64,000 bases of DNA, from NCBI RefSeq assembly GCF_000172155.1, contig NZ_ABIZ01000001.1:2203105-2267104 (forward strand). Direction: 5' to 3'. Under the pieces are notes generated by a model. That model saw only the letters and a program-made list of their open reading frames with translations. It made no database searches and was not told the DNA's origin. The translations under genes were made by a program, and so were the position numbers. Shown here piece by piece: positions 24,414-33,239 of the stretch. This stretch comes from Verrucomicrobium spinosum DSM 4136 = JCM 18804 (GTDB taxonomy: Bacteria; Verrucomicrobiota; Verrucomicrobiia; Verrucomicrobiales; Verrucomicrobiaceae). Position 1 is the stretch's first letter. Each line of letters begins with the position of its first letter.

Positions 24414-26129
24414 CTACTGGAGGAGAGGCAGGATGTGCGCTCGCTGCCAGAGGATGAGCAATGCGAGCCCCACCAGGATCAGCGCGGCGATGTCCCGCTT
24501 GCCGAAAGTGTCGCCATGACCGGCGTAGCGGATGAACTTGAACAGCGCGCCGGTGGGACAGCCGTATTTGCAATAGGCCATGGGGATGAAGAGAGAAGCG
24601 ACGAGGCCCACGATGGCGACGGTGAGCGTGCCCCAGCCGGCCACGCGGATCAGCCATGCGTCAAAGGGCTCCATGGCGTTGAGGTTCACGTTGAGCCCGA
24701 GCATGGAGATCAGGACCACGGCGACCAGGAGCGTCCAGGGGATGCGTTCCGGCCAGCGGGCCACTTTGGGCGGAATGTGAAAGCGGACCTTGGTACCGAG
24801 CCGGTTGGCCAGCACCATCTGAAGCGTGCCGTGGGGGCAATAGTGATGGCAGTAGAACTGACGGCGGAAGAAGACGGGGATGGAGAGCGCCAGCGCAGCC
24901 AGAAGAACCAGCATGGGGGCCGTCTGCCACGGGACGCCATGTCTGGCCCAGCCGACCAGGAGGCCTTGGGAGAGCATGGCACCACTGAAGGCTCCTGCGT
25001 AGCCGATGAGCACGGCATGGTGCAGCCAGCGCAGCCATTTTTTTCCCCGCCACGGGGAAAAGGTGAGCAGCGTGGAAAGAACCAAGACCCCAAGCAGCCC
25101 CCAGTCGGCCGCCTTCATGGATAGGCTCCCCAGCACGTCGGTGGCCTGGGGCAGGGGCGCGCTGAGCACCGCCGCGCGTTTCTTCAATCCCTCCGCCACA
25201 GACCAACTCGTCTCGGTGGCCCCAGACACTCCTTCGATGTGAGACTGGGCGAAGTCGATCTTGCCCAGCTCGTCGAGCGTCTTGCCATTGAAGAGATTCA
25301 GGAAATAGCTGTCGTCCGTGACATAGCCCACATAGTCCTTGGTATCGAAGCTCTTCCGCAGGCGGATGCCGGTGACTTTCTCCCCGGCGGCGTCCAGCAT
25401 GACCAGCGTATCGGTGGGGCCTTTGTAGCCGATGATGGTATCCGCAGAAGGGGAGGTGCGCGTGACCTGGCCGATGCGGGTGCCTTTCTCATCCAGCACT
25501 TCCAGAATGCCGGCGCGCTCCGCCAGGGGGCGGAGGGATGCTGCACCTTCAATGAGCGGCTTCACCTCCTCCAAGGCAATTTCCTGGGGGAATCTCAGAG
25601 ACTTGCCCTCCTGGCCCAGGCGGCGGCGCACGCCATCTGCGATGGCGGTGCTGGTGAGGGTGGCCCCGCTGACCGCGTCCACCTTGAGCTGGGCGTCGTG
25701 ATCGCCCAACTTCAGCCCCTTGAAAGCCTCAAAGAACGGGCGGTGGCGAATGATCTCCGCCAAGTGGTCGGGGGTGTCATCGCTGTGGAGGATGCGCAGG
25801 CCGATGACTTTCTTTTGAGCATCGCAGACAATCAGGGAGTTGGTAGGGCCGGCGTAGCCGAGGATCTTGTCAGAGATTGGGGCCGTCTGGGTGACCATGC
25901 CCAAGACGCTGCCGGACTCGCCGAGCACCTGCTGCACGCCGGTCTCGGGATCGCGGGGGCCCATGGAGACGGCATCGGGGAAGAAGTCCTTCACCTTTGA
26001 GACCGGGATCGTAGCCTCCCGCTGGGCCTTCATCCACTGGTGCTGGTTGTGAAGCAGCCAGACGATGATGGCCAACACTCCCACGCGGTAAAGACGGATC
26101 AAAATCGGGGTGACGCGGGAGGTGGACAT
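24414..26129 (-). CDS. NosR-like membrane protein with two FMN-binding domains and polyferredoxin motifs
   Basis: The start at 26129 gives 571 residues beginning with a membrane anchor (PILIRLYRVGVLAIIVWLL). Two FMN-binding domains follow, each with a flavinylation motif: SGATLTS at residues 154-160 and SGATETS at 302-308. The C-terminal half has about five membrane segments and two CxxxCP motifs (CHHYCPHG at 427-434, CKYGCPTG at 520-527), as in NosR/NirI proteins. The likely role is electron transfer across or outside the membrane, with FMN added by the neighbouring ApbE. Two FMN domains in tandem are more than in classical NosR. Confidence 0.88.
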   Translation of the reverse strand: MSTSRVTPILIRLYRVGVLAIIVWLLHNQHQWMKAQREATIPVSKVKDFFPDAVSMGPRDPETGVQQVLGESGSVLGMVTQTAPISDKILGYAGPTNSLIVCDAQKKVIGLRILHSDDTPDHLAEIIRHRPFFEAFKGLKLGDHDAQLKVDAVSGATLTSTAIADGVRRRLGQEGKSLRFPQEIALEEVKPLIEGAASLRPLAERAGILEVLDEKGTRIGQVTRTSPSADTIIGYKGPTDTLVMLDAAGEKVTGIRLRKSFDTKDYVGYVTDDSYFLNLFNGKTLDELGKIDFAQSHIEGVSGATETSWSVAEGLKKRAAVLSAPLPQATDVLGSLSMKAADWGLLGVLVLSTLLTFSPWRGKKWLRWLHHAVLIGYAGAFSGAMLSQGLLVGWARHGVPWQTAPMLVLLAALALSIPVFFRRQFYCHHYCPHGTLQMVLANRLGTKVRFHIPPKVARWPERIPWTLLVAVVLISMLGLNVNLNAMEPFDAWLIRVAGWGTLTVAIVGLVASLFIPMAYCKYGCPTGALFKFIRYAGHGDTFGKRDIAALILVGLALLILWQRAHILPLLQ

Positions 26130-26442
26130 GGGTGATCTGAGCGGAAATCTAAAAACGCAGACTAGTGGAGGATTTGGACGGGGAAAAGGCTCGTGTAGGT
26201 GCCATAGAGAGTCCTTAAACTCCAGAGATTGGACATGACGAGCGAGCGTGGCGCTGATTGGCAATAGGCACTCCTTGGAGGAGTCGGGTAGGGAGGATTC
26301 TCACGCGAAGGCACAAAGGCACGAAGGTGTGAGGATTGGGCGTTGCTTGACTCTCCCGCGCGAACCGGCATGGCAGGTGGAGACTGGCGAGCCGCCAATC
26401 TCAGCAGGTGGGCCACCTGCGCTCCCCGAGTATCCAAACGCA
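26130..26442. other. Intergenic stretch with repeat arm and hairpins
   Basis: No gene is supported. A heptad/octad repeat segment related to 24282-24384 lies at 26300-26334. A near-perfect hairpin GCAGGTGG-G-CCACCTGC lies around 26403-26421, next to TGGCGAGCCGCCA. These look like REP-type elements. Confidence 0.5.
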
Positions 26443-26474
26443 AAACGCCCCGGGGATTGCTCCGCGGGGCGTTT
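26443..26474 (-). terminator. Rho-independent terminator of glyS
   Basis: AAACGCCCCG and CGGGGCGTTT form a perfect 10-bp stem with a 12-nt loop, 27 bp beyond the glyS stop on the minus strand. On that strand it is followed by T-rich sequence (TTTTGCGTTT). Confidence 0.8.
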
Positions 26475-26500
26475 CAAAGTGATCTCCTTGTCGAACGGTC

Positions 26501-28264
26501 TTAGGCGAGGCGCTGGAGCAGCCAGCCGAGGAGTTCGCTGATCTTCACGCGGTGCTGGGCGTTGCTGTCACGCTCGCGAACGGTGACGGTGTCTTTGAGC
26601 TCGTCGCCTTTTTCGCCGAGGGTCTCGAAGTCGATCGTCACGCCGAAGGGGGTGCCAGCTTCGTCCTGGCGGGCGTAGCGGCGGCCGATGGCGGCGGTTT
26701 CATCGTAGAAGCAGTTCATGTGCTTCTTGAGCAGGTCGTACACTTCGCGAGCCTTGCCCACGAGTTCCGGCTTGTTCTTCAGCAGCGGGAACACGCCCAC
26801 CTTGATGGGGGCGATACGTGGGTGCAGACGCATGATGGTGCGCACTTCCGTCTTGCCGTTGACGTCGGCCTTCTCCTCCTCTGTGAAGGCCTGGGCCAGC
26901 ACAGCGAGAGCGAGGCGGTCGAGACCAGCGGACGGCTCGATGACGTGCGGGACGTAGAAGCCCTTGAAGAGGCGGTCGAACCAGGCGCGGACTTCAGCCT
27001 CCGTGAGAGGGGTGCCCTTGGTCTTGGCGGCCTCGAACGCGATGCGCTTCTGGATGAGTGCTTCCTTCTGCTCGTCCGTGAGCTTGGCGGCGGCCATCTT
27101 GAGCTCGTCGTCGAAGAATTCCTGCGGCTTGCCGCTGTGCTTCTGGTGCTGGCTGAGGTCGAAATCACCACGAGCGGCAATCCCTTCCAGCTCTTCCGTT
27201 CCAAACGGGAACTTGAAGAGGATGTCCACGCACGCACGGGCGTAGTGGGCGAGGTCGTCCGGACCCTGCCAGTAGTAGTCCAGCACATCCGTGCCCAGAC
27301 CGATGGAGTTGTAGTACTCCACGCGCTGGCTCACCCAGTAGCGGTGCCACATGTCCCAGCCCCAGTTGGGCTGTGGGGTGGAGAGGTCGGCACCTTCTGA
27401 CCACGTGACCACGGAGCCAGCGAGGATTTCGACGGCTTCGTCGGGCTTGATGAAGAACTCGAGCTCCATTTGCTCGAACTCGCGGGAGCGGAAGGTGAAG
27501 TTCTTCGGCGTCACCTCGTTGCGGAAGGCCTTGCCGATCTGGCAGATGCCGAAGGGCACCTTCACGCGGGAGGAGTCCACCACGTTGCGGAACTGGGCGA
27601 AGATCGCCTGGGCGGTCTCCGGGCGCAGGTATGCCACGTCCTTCTCCGTGGCGGTCGGGCCCACGTAGGTCTTGAACATGAGGTTGAACGGGCGCGGCTC
27701 CGTGAGTTGGGCACCGTTCTCGGGGTTGTAGGCGCGGGTGTTCTCCACCTTCTCGCCCTGCTCGCCGCCGGTTGGCTCCGGCGTCTTCACACCACGGGAT
27801 TCGTAGAAGAGCTTGGCCACTTTCAGGGCGGACTCACGGGGCTTGCCGAAGGGGGTGAGCACTGCGAAGGGTACGTCACTCTTGGTGCCTTCCTCACCAG
27901 TTGCGCCGGTGAAGTGGTACACCATGCCGCTCTGGAGATCCACATGGTCGGCGCGGAAGCGCTTCTTCGTGAGCAGGCAGTCCGCCATGGGGTCCGTGAA
28001 GGTGTCCACGTGACCGCTGGCTTTCCAGATCTGCGGGTGCATGATGATAGTCGCATCCAGGCCCACCACGTCTTCACGCTCGCGGGTCATGGCGCGCCAC
28101 CAGGTGTCGCGCAGGTTGCGCTTGAGCTCGGCTCCGAGCGGACCGTAGTCCCAGAAGCCGCCGATACCGCCGTAGATCTCGCTCGACTGGTAGATGAAGC
28201 CTCTGCGCTTGCAGAGACTGACGAGCTTTTCCATGGAGGACGTGTCTTTCTTGTCGGTGGACAT
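26501..28264 (-). CDS. glyS: Glycine--tRNA ligase (single-chain, class II)
   Basis: The 587-residue protein is the alpha2-type glycyl-tRNA synthetase. It begins after a short tail with LVSLCKRRGFIYQSSEIYGG, then GFWDYGPLGAELKRNL, the class II motif 2 region FRNEVTPKNFTFRSREFEQM, and the late motif VIEPSAGLDRLALAVLAQAF with the anticodon-binding domain at the end. It charges tRNA-Gly in the cytoplasm. It is monocistronic with its own terminator. Confidence 0.95.
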   Translation of the reverse strand: MSTDKKDTSSMEKLVSLCKRRGFIYQSSEIYGGIGGFWDYGPLGAELKRNLRDTWWRAMTREREDVVGLDATIIMHPQIWKASGHVDTFTDPMADCLLTKKRFRADHVDLQSGMVYHFTGATGEEGTKSDVPFAVLTPFGKPRESALKVAKLFYESRGVKTPEPTGGEQGEKVENTRAYNPENGAQLTEPRPFNLMFKTYVGPTATEKDVAYLRPETAQAIFAQFRNVVDSSRVKVPFGICQIGKAFRNEVTPKNFTFRSREFEQMELEFFIKPDEAVEILAGSVVTWSEGADLSTPQPNWGWDMWHRYWVSQRVEYYNSIGLGTDVLDYYWQGPDDLAHYARACVDILFKFPFGTEELEGIAARGDFDLSQHQKHSGKPQEFFDDELKMAAAKLTDEQKEALIQKRIAFEAAKTKGTPLTEAEVRAWFDRLFKGFYVPHVIEPSAGLDRLALAVLAQAFTEEEKADVNGKTEVRTIMRLHPRIAPIKVGVFPLLKNKPELVGKAREVYDLLKKHMNCFYDETAAIGRRYARQDEAGTPFGVTIDFETLGEKGDELKDTVTVRERDSNAQHRVKISELLGWLLQRLA

Positions 28265-28366
28265 GCTGGGGTCTGGGTTGAAAGGGACCGCGAAGAAGCC
28301 ACCTTTCGGGGGAAAAGCAAACGGGCTTTTGTTTGCTTGCAGCGCCCGCCAAATCCGTACAGTTCA

Positions 28367-29242
28367 ATGACAATGAGCATCGTAAATCTCGGACTGATCC
28401 AAACCCACGCCACGGAAGACAAGGCGGACAACCTTCGCCGCACCCTGCAACTGATCCGGGATGCGGCCGCGAAGGGTGCGAACATCGTGTGCCTGCAGGA
28501 GCTGTTTCTGACGCCCTATTTTTGCAAACGGGAGGACACCGATCTCTTTGACCTGGCGGAAGATGTTCCGGGAGACACCACGGCCCAGTGCCAGGCGCTG
28601 GCCAAGGAGTTGGGCGTCGTGATCATCGCCTCCCTCTTCGAAAAACGCGCCCCCGGCCTGTACCACAACACGGCGGCGATCATCGACGCAGACGGCACCT
28701 ACCTGGGCAAGTACCGGAAGATGCACATCCCCGAAGATCCAGGGTTCAACGAGAAATTCTACTTCACCCCTGGGGATCTGGGCTACCGGGTCTGGGACAC
28801 GAAGTTCGGCCGCATTGGCGTACTCGTGTGCTGGGACCAGTGGTACCCAGAGGCGGCCCGCCTCACGGCCATGGCCGGAGCGCAGATCCTCTTCTACCCC
28901 ACGGCGATCGGGTGGCTGAAGTCGGAGAAAGACAGCCTCGGCACCTCCCAGCATTGCGCCTGGGAAACGGTGCAGCGTGGCCATGCCGTGGCCAATGGCT
29001 GCTACCTCGCTGCGGTGAACCGCGTGGGGACCGAGGAGGAGACGGAATTCTGGGGCCAGTCCTTCGTGGCCAGCCCGTATGGGGAATTCGTGGGCAAGGC
29101 GTCCTCCGACAAGGAGGAGATCCTCATCGTGCCCTGCGATCTGAAGGCCGTGGAGGACTTCCGCCGCATCTGGCCGTTCTTCCGTGACCGGCGGATCGAC
29201 AGCTACGAGGACGTGACCAAGCGGTGGCGTGATCGCGATTGA
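28367..29242 (+). CDS. aguB: N-carbamoylputrescine amidase
   Basis: From the ATG at 28367 the protein has 291 residues and the nitrilase triad: Glu45 in CLQELFLTPYF, Lys118 in YRKMHIPEDPG, and Cys155 in GVLVCWDQWYPEAAR. The nearby HCAWETVQRGHAVANGCYLA pattern is typical of AguB. It converts N-carbamoylputrescine to putrescine. aguA lies downstream on the same strand, completing the agmatine route to putrescine. The frame stays open upstream antisense to glyS, which is not coding. Confidence 0.93.
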   Translation: MTMSIVNLGLIQTHATEDKADNLRRTLQLIRDAAAKGANIVCLQELFLTPYFCKREDTDLFDLAEDVPGDTTAQCQALAKELGVVIIASLFEKRAPGLYHNTAAIIDADGTYLGKYRKMHIPEDPGFNEKFYFTPGDLGYRVWDTKFGRIGVLVCWDQWYPEAARLTAMAGAQILFYPTAIGWLKSEKDSLGTSQHCAWETVQRGHAVANGCYLAAVNRVGTEEETEFWGQSFVASPYGEFVGKASSDKEEILIVPCDLKAVEDFRRIWPFFRDRRIDSYEDVTKRWRDRD

Positions 29243-29248
29243 GGCTGC

Positions 29249-29366
29249 CTTTTTGAGACAGGATGAACAAGATTTCGGGCAGATTGACAAGATGGGTCCG
29301 GAGTTTTTGGGGAGGGGTTTGGACAGAATTAACAGAATTTACGGAATTAGGGTTTCCTGATTCGGG
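29249..29366. repeat. 9-bp-period repeats, two copies
   Basis: GACAGGATG, AACAAGATT and GATTGACAAGATG occur around 29256-29294, and GACAGAATT, AACAGAATT, TACGGAATT around 29324-29350. The second is nearly identical to the copy at 30679. They sit between aguB and aguA. Confidence 0.65.
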
Positions 29367-29421
29367 CCAGGTAGGGAGGGGGGGAGTATTTGGAACCATG
29401 CTTCCTCCAGCCTGCGAAGCG

Positions 29422-29492
29422 GGCGTCTCAACGGCCCGCTTGCTGGCCCCTCAACCAACGAAGTGTCTCAACCAGCGCAGCGTCTCAACTAC
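29422..29492. repeat. CTCAACCAGCG-type tandem repeat
   Basis: CTCAACCAACGAAGTGT and CTCAACCAGCGCAGCGT are adjacent 17-bp units, flanked by further CTCAAC words. The family recurs on the opposite strand at 32677-32773. Together with the 9-mers this fills the 334-bp aguB-aguA gap. Confidence 0.55.
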
Positions 29493-29576
29493 CTTCCCCG
29501 GCGGGGATGGTATGTGGCGAGGTTGCCAACAGAAAGGGATTGAGTCGAGACTGATTCTCGCTTTGAAAGGGGGACG

Positions 29577-30638
29577 ATGTCTGCCAGCAACGCTACCCTT
29601 GATTCAAGCGAAAACTATTACATGCCTGCCGAGTGGGCACCGCAGGAGGCCGTTTGGCTTTCCTGGCCCGCCAATCGTGACAGCGCGCCGGAGACGCATG
29701 AGGCGTTGCAGGCCAAGTTCGGGGAGATTGCCTCGGCAATCACTAAGTTTGAGCCGGTGCGGATCAATGCGGCCGGGGACTGGCACAAGCGCATCTGGGC
29801 CGCGATTGAGGCGCAGAAGGGCGATATGTCCAAGGTGGAGCTTTATGAGCACCCGACCAATGATGTGTGGTGCCGGGACCATGGGCCCATCTTTGTGAAG
29901 CACAAGGAGACGGGCAAACTGGCGCTGACGGACTGGCAGTTCAACGCTTGGGGCGGCAAGTTCCCGCCATGGAATCTGGACAACGAGGTGCCGGAGCGGG
30001 TGGCCAAGGCGCTGGACCTGCCGCGTTTTGCCTCGTCCATGATCCTGGAAGGCGGATCCATCGAGGTGAACGGTGAAGGCGTGCTTCTCACCACGGAGGC
30101 GGTCTTGCTGAACAAGAATCGCAACCACGAGTGGTCGCGCAAGGAGATCGAGGCGGAGATCAAGCGCCACCTCGGCATCAGCAGCATCTTCTGGCTGCGT
30201 GAAGGCATCGAAGGGGATGACACGGATGGGCACATTGATGACATCACGCGCTTCATTCGCGAAGACGTGGTGCTGACCATGGTGGAGAAGCGCCAGAGCG
30301 ATGCGAACTACAAGATTCTGGAAGAGAACCGCGAGAAGCTGGCGGATCTTCGCACGACCAAGGGCGGGAAGGTCGAGGTATTAACCCTGGAGATGCCCGA
30401 GCCCCTGGTGCCCAAGGCGGGCTGGCGCCTGGATCGCCTGCCCGGCAGCTATGCGAACTTCCTGATCGTGAACGGCGGTGTGCTCGTGCCGGTGTTTGAC
30501 CAAGGCAAGCGCGATGATCATGCCCTGGGCTTCATCCGCGAATGCTTCCCCGGTCGCGAGGTGATTGGCATCGAGTCCTCGGACATCGTGTTCGAAGGCG
30601 GCGCGCTGCATTGCATTTCCCAGCAGCAGCCCAGATAG
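29577..30638 (+). CDS. aguA: Agmatine deiminase
   Basis: The 353-residue protein is an agmatine deiminase: MPAEWAPQEAVWLSWPANRD at the N-terminus, then TNDVWCRDHGPIFV, DTDGHIDDITRFI, and the catalytic Cys in GGALHCISQQQP at the C-terminus. It hydrolyses agmatine to N-carbamoylputrescine and ammonia, supplying aguB. A purine-rich GAAAGGGGGA lies just before the ATG, one of the few Shine-Dalgarno-like sites in the host part. Confidence 0.95.
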   Translation: MSASNATLDSSENYYMPAEWAPQEAVWLSWPANRDSAPETHEALQAKFGEIASAITKFEPVRINAAGDWHKRIWAAIEAQKGDMSKVELYEHPTNDVWCRDHGPIFVKHKETGKLALTDWQFNAWGGKFPPWNLDNEVPERVAKALDLPRFASSMILEGGSIEVNGEGVLLTTEAVLLNKNRNHEWSRKEIEAEIKRHLGISSIFWLREGIEGDDTDGHIDDITRFIREDVVLTMVEKRQSDANYKILEENREKLADLRTTKGGKVEVLTLEMPEPLVPKAGWRLDRLPGSYANFLIVNGGVLVPVFDQGKRDDHALGFIRECFPGREVIGIESSDIVFEGGALHCISQQQPR

Positions 30639-30677
30639 AGGGAAAAGGGAAGAGGGGTAAGGGATAAGTATCAGGTT

Positions 30678-30739
30678 AGACAGAATTAACAGAATTTACG
30701 GAATTAGGGTTTCTGATTTCTATTCTGTTAATTCTGTCT
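30678..30739. terminator. 18-bp inverted repeat between aguA and rarA
   Basis: AGACAGAATTAACAGAAT (30678-30695) and ATTCTGTTAATTCTGTCT (30722-30739) are perfect inverted copies with a 26-bp spacer. The arms are 9-bp-period repeats. The element lies between two convergent genes and should fold in either transcript, so it probably acts as a bidirectional terminator. Confidence 0.65.
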
Positions 30740-30745
30740 GGATCC

Positions 30746-32131
30746 TCACCCTTTCTTGCTTTCCTCGAACTGCTTCCGCCAGTACTCGAGGCGTTCGCGG
30801 ACGCGGGCTTCCATGCCGTTGTCGCTGGGCATGTAGTAGATGCGGCCTTCGCCTTCGGGCAGGTAGGACTGGGGGACGTAGCCGCCTTCGTAGTCGTGGC
30901 TGTACTTGTAGCCTTCGCCGTGGCCGAACTGCTTGGCCCCTTTGTAGTGACCGTCACGCAGGTGCTTGGGGACGGGGAGGGTGCGGCCGTTTTTGACGTC
31001 GTCCATGGCCTTGCCAATGGCGACCGTGGTGCGGTTGCTCTTGGGGGCGGTGGCGAGGTAAACGGTGCAGTGGGCCAGGATGTGGGCGGCCTCAGGCATG
31101 CCGATGAACTCGGCGGCGTGCTGGGCAGCCACGGCCACGCGTAGGCCGTTGGAGTCGGCCATGCCGATGTCCTCGCTCGCGGAGATGACGAGGCGGCGGC
31201 AGAGGAAACGGATGTCCTCGCCCGCGTAGAGCATTTTGGCCAGCCAGTAGATGGCGGCGTCGGGATCTGAGCCGCGGATGGATTTGATGAAGGCGCTGAT
31301 GGTGTCGTAGTGCGCGTCGCCGTCGCCGTCATACACCACGGTCTTCTGCTGCACAGATTCCTCTGCCACGGCCAGGTGGATGTGCACTTTGCCATCGGCA
31401 CCGGCCGGGGTGGTGAGGGCGGCGAGCTCCAGGGCATTCAGACACTTGCGACCATCGCCATCGCAGACCACGGCGAGATGGCGTTTGGCCTCGGGGGTGA
31501 TTTCTACATGCAGTTTGCCCAGGCCGCGTTCTTCATCCGCAATGGCCTGGTCGATGAGGCGCTCCAGGTGCTCAACGGTGAGGGGTTCGAGGGTGAACAC
31601 CTGGGATCGGCTCACGAGCGGGCTGTTGATGTAGAAGAAGGGATTGTGCGTGGTAGCCCCGATGAACCGCAGGGAGCCGCGCTCCAGATGGGGGAGCAGC
31701 ACATCCTGCTGGGATTTGTTGAAGCGGTGGATCTCATCCACAAACAAGACGGTGCCGATGCCGTTGAGGCGCTCTTCTTTCTCCGCCGCGTCTGCGACCA
31801 TGCGGATCTCGGCCACGTTGCTCTCCACGCCGCTCAGGGTGACGAAGCGGGAGTGCGTCTCGTTGGAGATGATGGTGGCCAGGGTGGTCTTGCCCACGCC
31901 TGGGGGCCCGTAGAAGATGAGGGAGGAGAACCGGTCGGCCATGATGGCCCGGCGCAGGAGTTTGCCTTCCCCTAGGATGTGCTCCTGACCGACATACTCG
32001 TCCATGGAACGCGGCCGCATGCGGGCGGCCAACGGGGCGTGGCGGGAGAAGGCGGCCTTGCCCTTCGTCGGCATCTGGCCGCGAACTTTGCGTGGGGGTT
32101 CGTCGTCTTCGGGGTTGAAAAAGTCGGCCAT
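30746..32131 (-). CDS. rarA: Replication-associated recombination protein RarA (MgsA)
   Basis: The start at 32131 (MADFFNPEDDEPPRKVRG) gives 461 residues; ATGs at 32146 and 32212 are less likely. The AAA+ core has Walker A FYGPPGVGKTTLA and Walker B VLFVDEIHRFNKSQQDVLLP, followed by FIGATTHNPFFYINSPLVSR. The C-terminal tetramerisation part includes RRLVISASEDIGMADSNGLR and HYKGAKQFGHGEGYKY. RarA acts at stalled replication forks. It is divergent from the Rrf2 regulator. Confidence 0.93.
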   Translation of the reverse strand: MADFFNPEDDEPPRKVRGQMPTKGKAAFSRHAPLAARMRPRSMDEYVGQEHILGEGKLLRRAIMADRFSSLIFYGPPGVGKTTLATIISNETHSRFVTLSGVESNVAEIRMVADAAEKEERLNGIGTVLFVDEIHRFNKSQQDVLLPHLERGSLRFIGATTHNPFFYINSPLVSRSQVFTLEPLTVEHLERLIDQAIADEERGLGKLHVEITPEAKRHLAVVCDGDGRKCLNALELAALTTPAGADGKVHIHLAVAEESVQQKTVVYDGDGDAHYDTISAFIKSIRGSDPDAAIYWLAKMLYAGEDIRFLCRRLVISASEDIGMADSNGLRVAVAAQHAAEFIGMPEAAHILAHCTVYLATAPKSNRTTVAIGKAMDDVKNGRTLPVPKHLRDGHYKGAKQFGHGEGYKYSHDYEGGYVPQSYLPEGEGRIYYMPSDNGMEARVRERLEYWRKQFEESKKG

Positions 32132-32262
32132 CGGAATCGAAAACATCGCCCACGGGGCAGGGGAGGGCAACGGCAAAGCAAGCCGCCGTCGCCCGCGGGA
32201 AAATCCAGACAAAATTGATAGGGAATCTTGAAATGTGTCCTCGTCGGCGCTAACGACGGGAA

Positions 32263-32676
32263 GTGAAAATTTCGAAGAAAGCCGAATACGCCCTCCGAGC
32301 GGTGCTGGCCATGAGCCGCAGCGCTACGGGCACGATCTTCTCCATCCAGAGTCTGGCGGAAGAGGAGCGTATTCCCTTGAAGTTCCTTGAGCAGATTCTG
32401 CTGATCCTTCGCAAGGGCGGCATCATGCACAGTCGCCGTGGGGCGGGTGGGGGCTACCAGCTCGTGCGTCCGGCGTCCCGGATCACCGTGGGCGAGATTT
32501 TGGAACTGGTGGATGGGCCGATCGAACTGCTGCCAGATGGCAACTCCCTGTCGCCAGGACTGACGTCAGCTTTCCAGGAACTCCAGGGGGAGATGCAGGC
32601 GTGGCTCACGAAGATGACGCTGGCGGATGTGATGCAACGGGAGCAGCTGCGCGGAGCGGTGAGCTTCGATATTTAG
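32263..32676 (+). CDS. Rrf2-family transcriptional regulator
   Basis: The 137-residue protein starts at a GTG at 32263 with the family signature MKISKKAEYALRAVLAMSRS, then IPLKFLEQILLILRKGG and HSRRGAGGGYQLVRPASRIT. It contains no cysteine at all, so it cannot ligate an iron-sulfur cluster as IscR and NsrR do. It belongs to the cofactor-less or unknown-signal subgroup. Its target may be the divergent rarA or other genes. Confidence 0.9.
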   Translation: MKISKKAEYALRAVLAMSRSATGTIFSIQSLAEEERIPLKFLEQILLILRKGGIMHSRRGAGGGYQLVRPASRITVGEILELVDGPIELLPDGNSLSPGLTSAFQELQGEMQAWLTKMTLADVMQREQLRGAVSFDI

Positions 32677-32773
32677 GAGTTGAGACGCCCGGTCCGTGCT
32701 GGTTGAGGGGGCCGCAAGCGGCCTGGTGAGACGCGTTGCTGGTTGAGACGGGCTACGCCCTGGAGGGGGGCAT
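32677..32773. repeat. GGTTGAGACG-type tandem repeat
   Basis: Words of the type GGTTGAGACG and GCTGGTTGAG repeat at 16- to 24-bp spacing directly after the Rrf2 stop codon. They are the reverse complement of the family at 29422-29492. Confidence 0.5.
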
Positions 32774-32861
32774 CGAGATCAGCGACGGGAAATGTGTGAA
32801 GTTGCTGTATCCCCTTGCTTTTCTGTCACATGGCGTTATGATCAGTCAGTGACTTTCACTT

Positions 32862-33217
32862 GGGGGCGTTCTGGTTTCGACGGATTGCTAGAAGTGGAGG
32901 CTGCATGCCGCGGATGATTCGTTGGCCGCGTTACCAATTCGGATCAAACAAACTAAATGCGAACTCTAACGAGCTTGCCCTCGCCGCTTAATTGACGGTG
33001 ACGTTCCTCCAGTGAAGTCTGTGAATTGGAGGGGCGACTACTTACAGGCTGGCCAAAAGAGCGGGCGACCGGCTCCGAGGCGAGATCTACAGGCCGCTGG
33101 GTGGACGGTATCCTGGCAGTAGGAGACTGGACATCGAGATCAAATTATTGCCTGAGCATGGAGACGCTTTCATGGAAGGTGGTTCGGACAGGGGTTCAAC
33201 TCCCCTCGCCTCCACCA
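32862..33217 (+). ncRNA. ssrA: Transfer-messenger RNA (tmRNA)
   Basis: The 5' end GGGGGCGTTCTGGTTTCGAC and the 3' end GGGGTTCAACTCCCCTCGCC plus TCCACCA pair to form the tRNA-like domain, including a T-loop GGTTCAACTCC and an encoded CCA at 33215-33217. The tag frame resumes at GCG (32959) and reads ANSNELALAA, stopping at TAA 32989-32991. tmRNA with SmpB rescues stalled ribosomes and tags the product for proteolysis. Its 3' end is the probable attachment site of the adjacent phage. Confidence 0.97.
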
Positions 33218-33239
33218 CTTACAAACTCCCGTAAGTGGT
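33190..33239. other. Probable attL region of the prophage at the tmRNA 3' end
   Basis: The integrase gene starts 123 bp after the tmRNA CCA, the usual arrangement for phages that integrate at ssrA. ACCACTTAC (33214-33222) and GTAAGTGGT (33231-33239) form a perfect 9-bp inverted repeat that overlaps the tmRNA CCA. Direct repeats GAGTCAGTT follow at about 33246 and 33257 and could be integrase arm sites. The matching attR lies outside the window, so the core cannot be defined. Confidence 0.65.

Noticed and set aside
27470-28366. N-terminal extension of aguB
   Set aside because: The extra 299 codons are antisense to glyS, and the nitrilase domain begins at the ATG at 28367.
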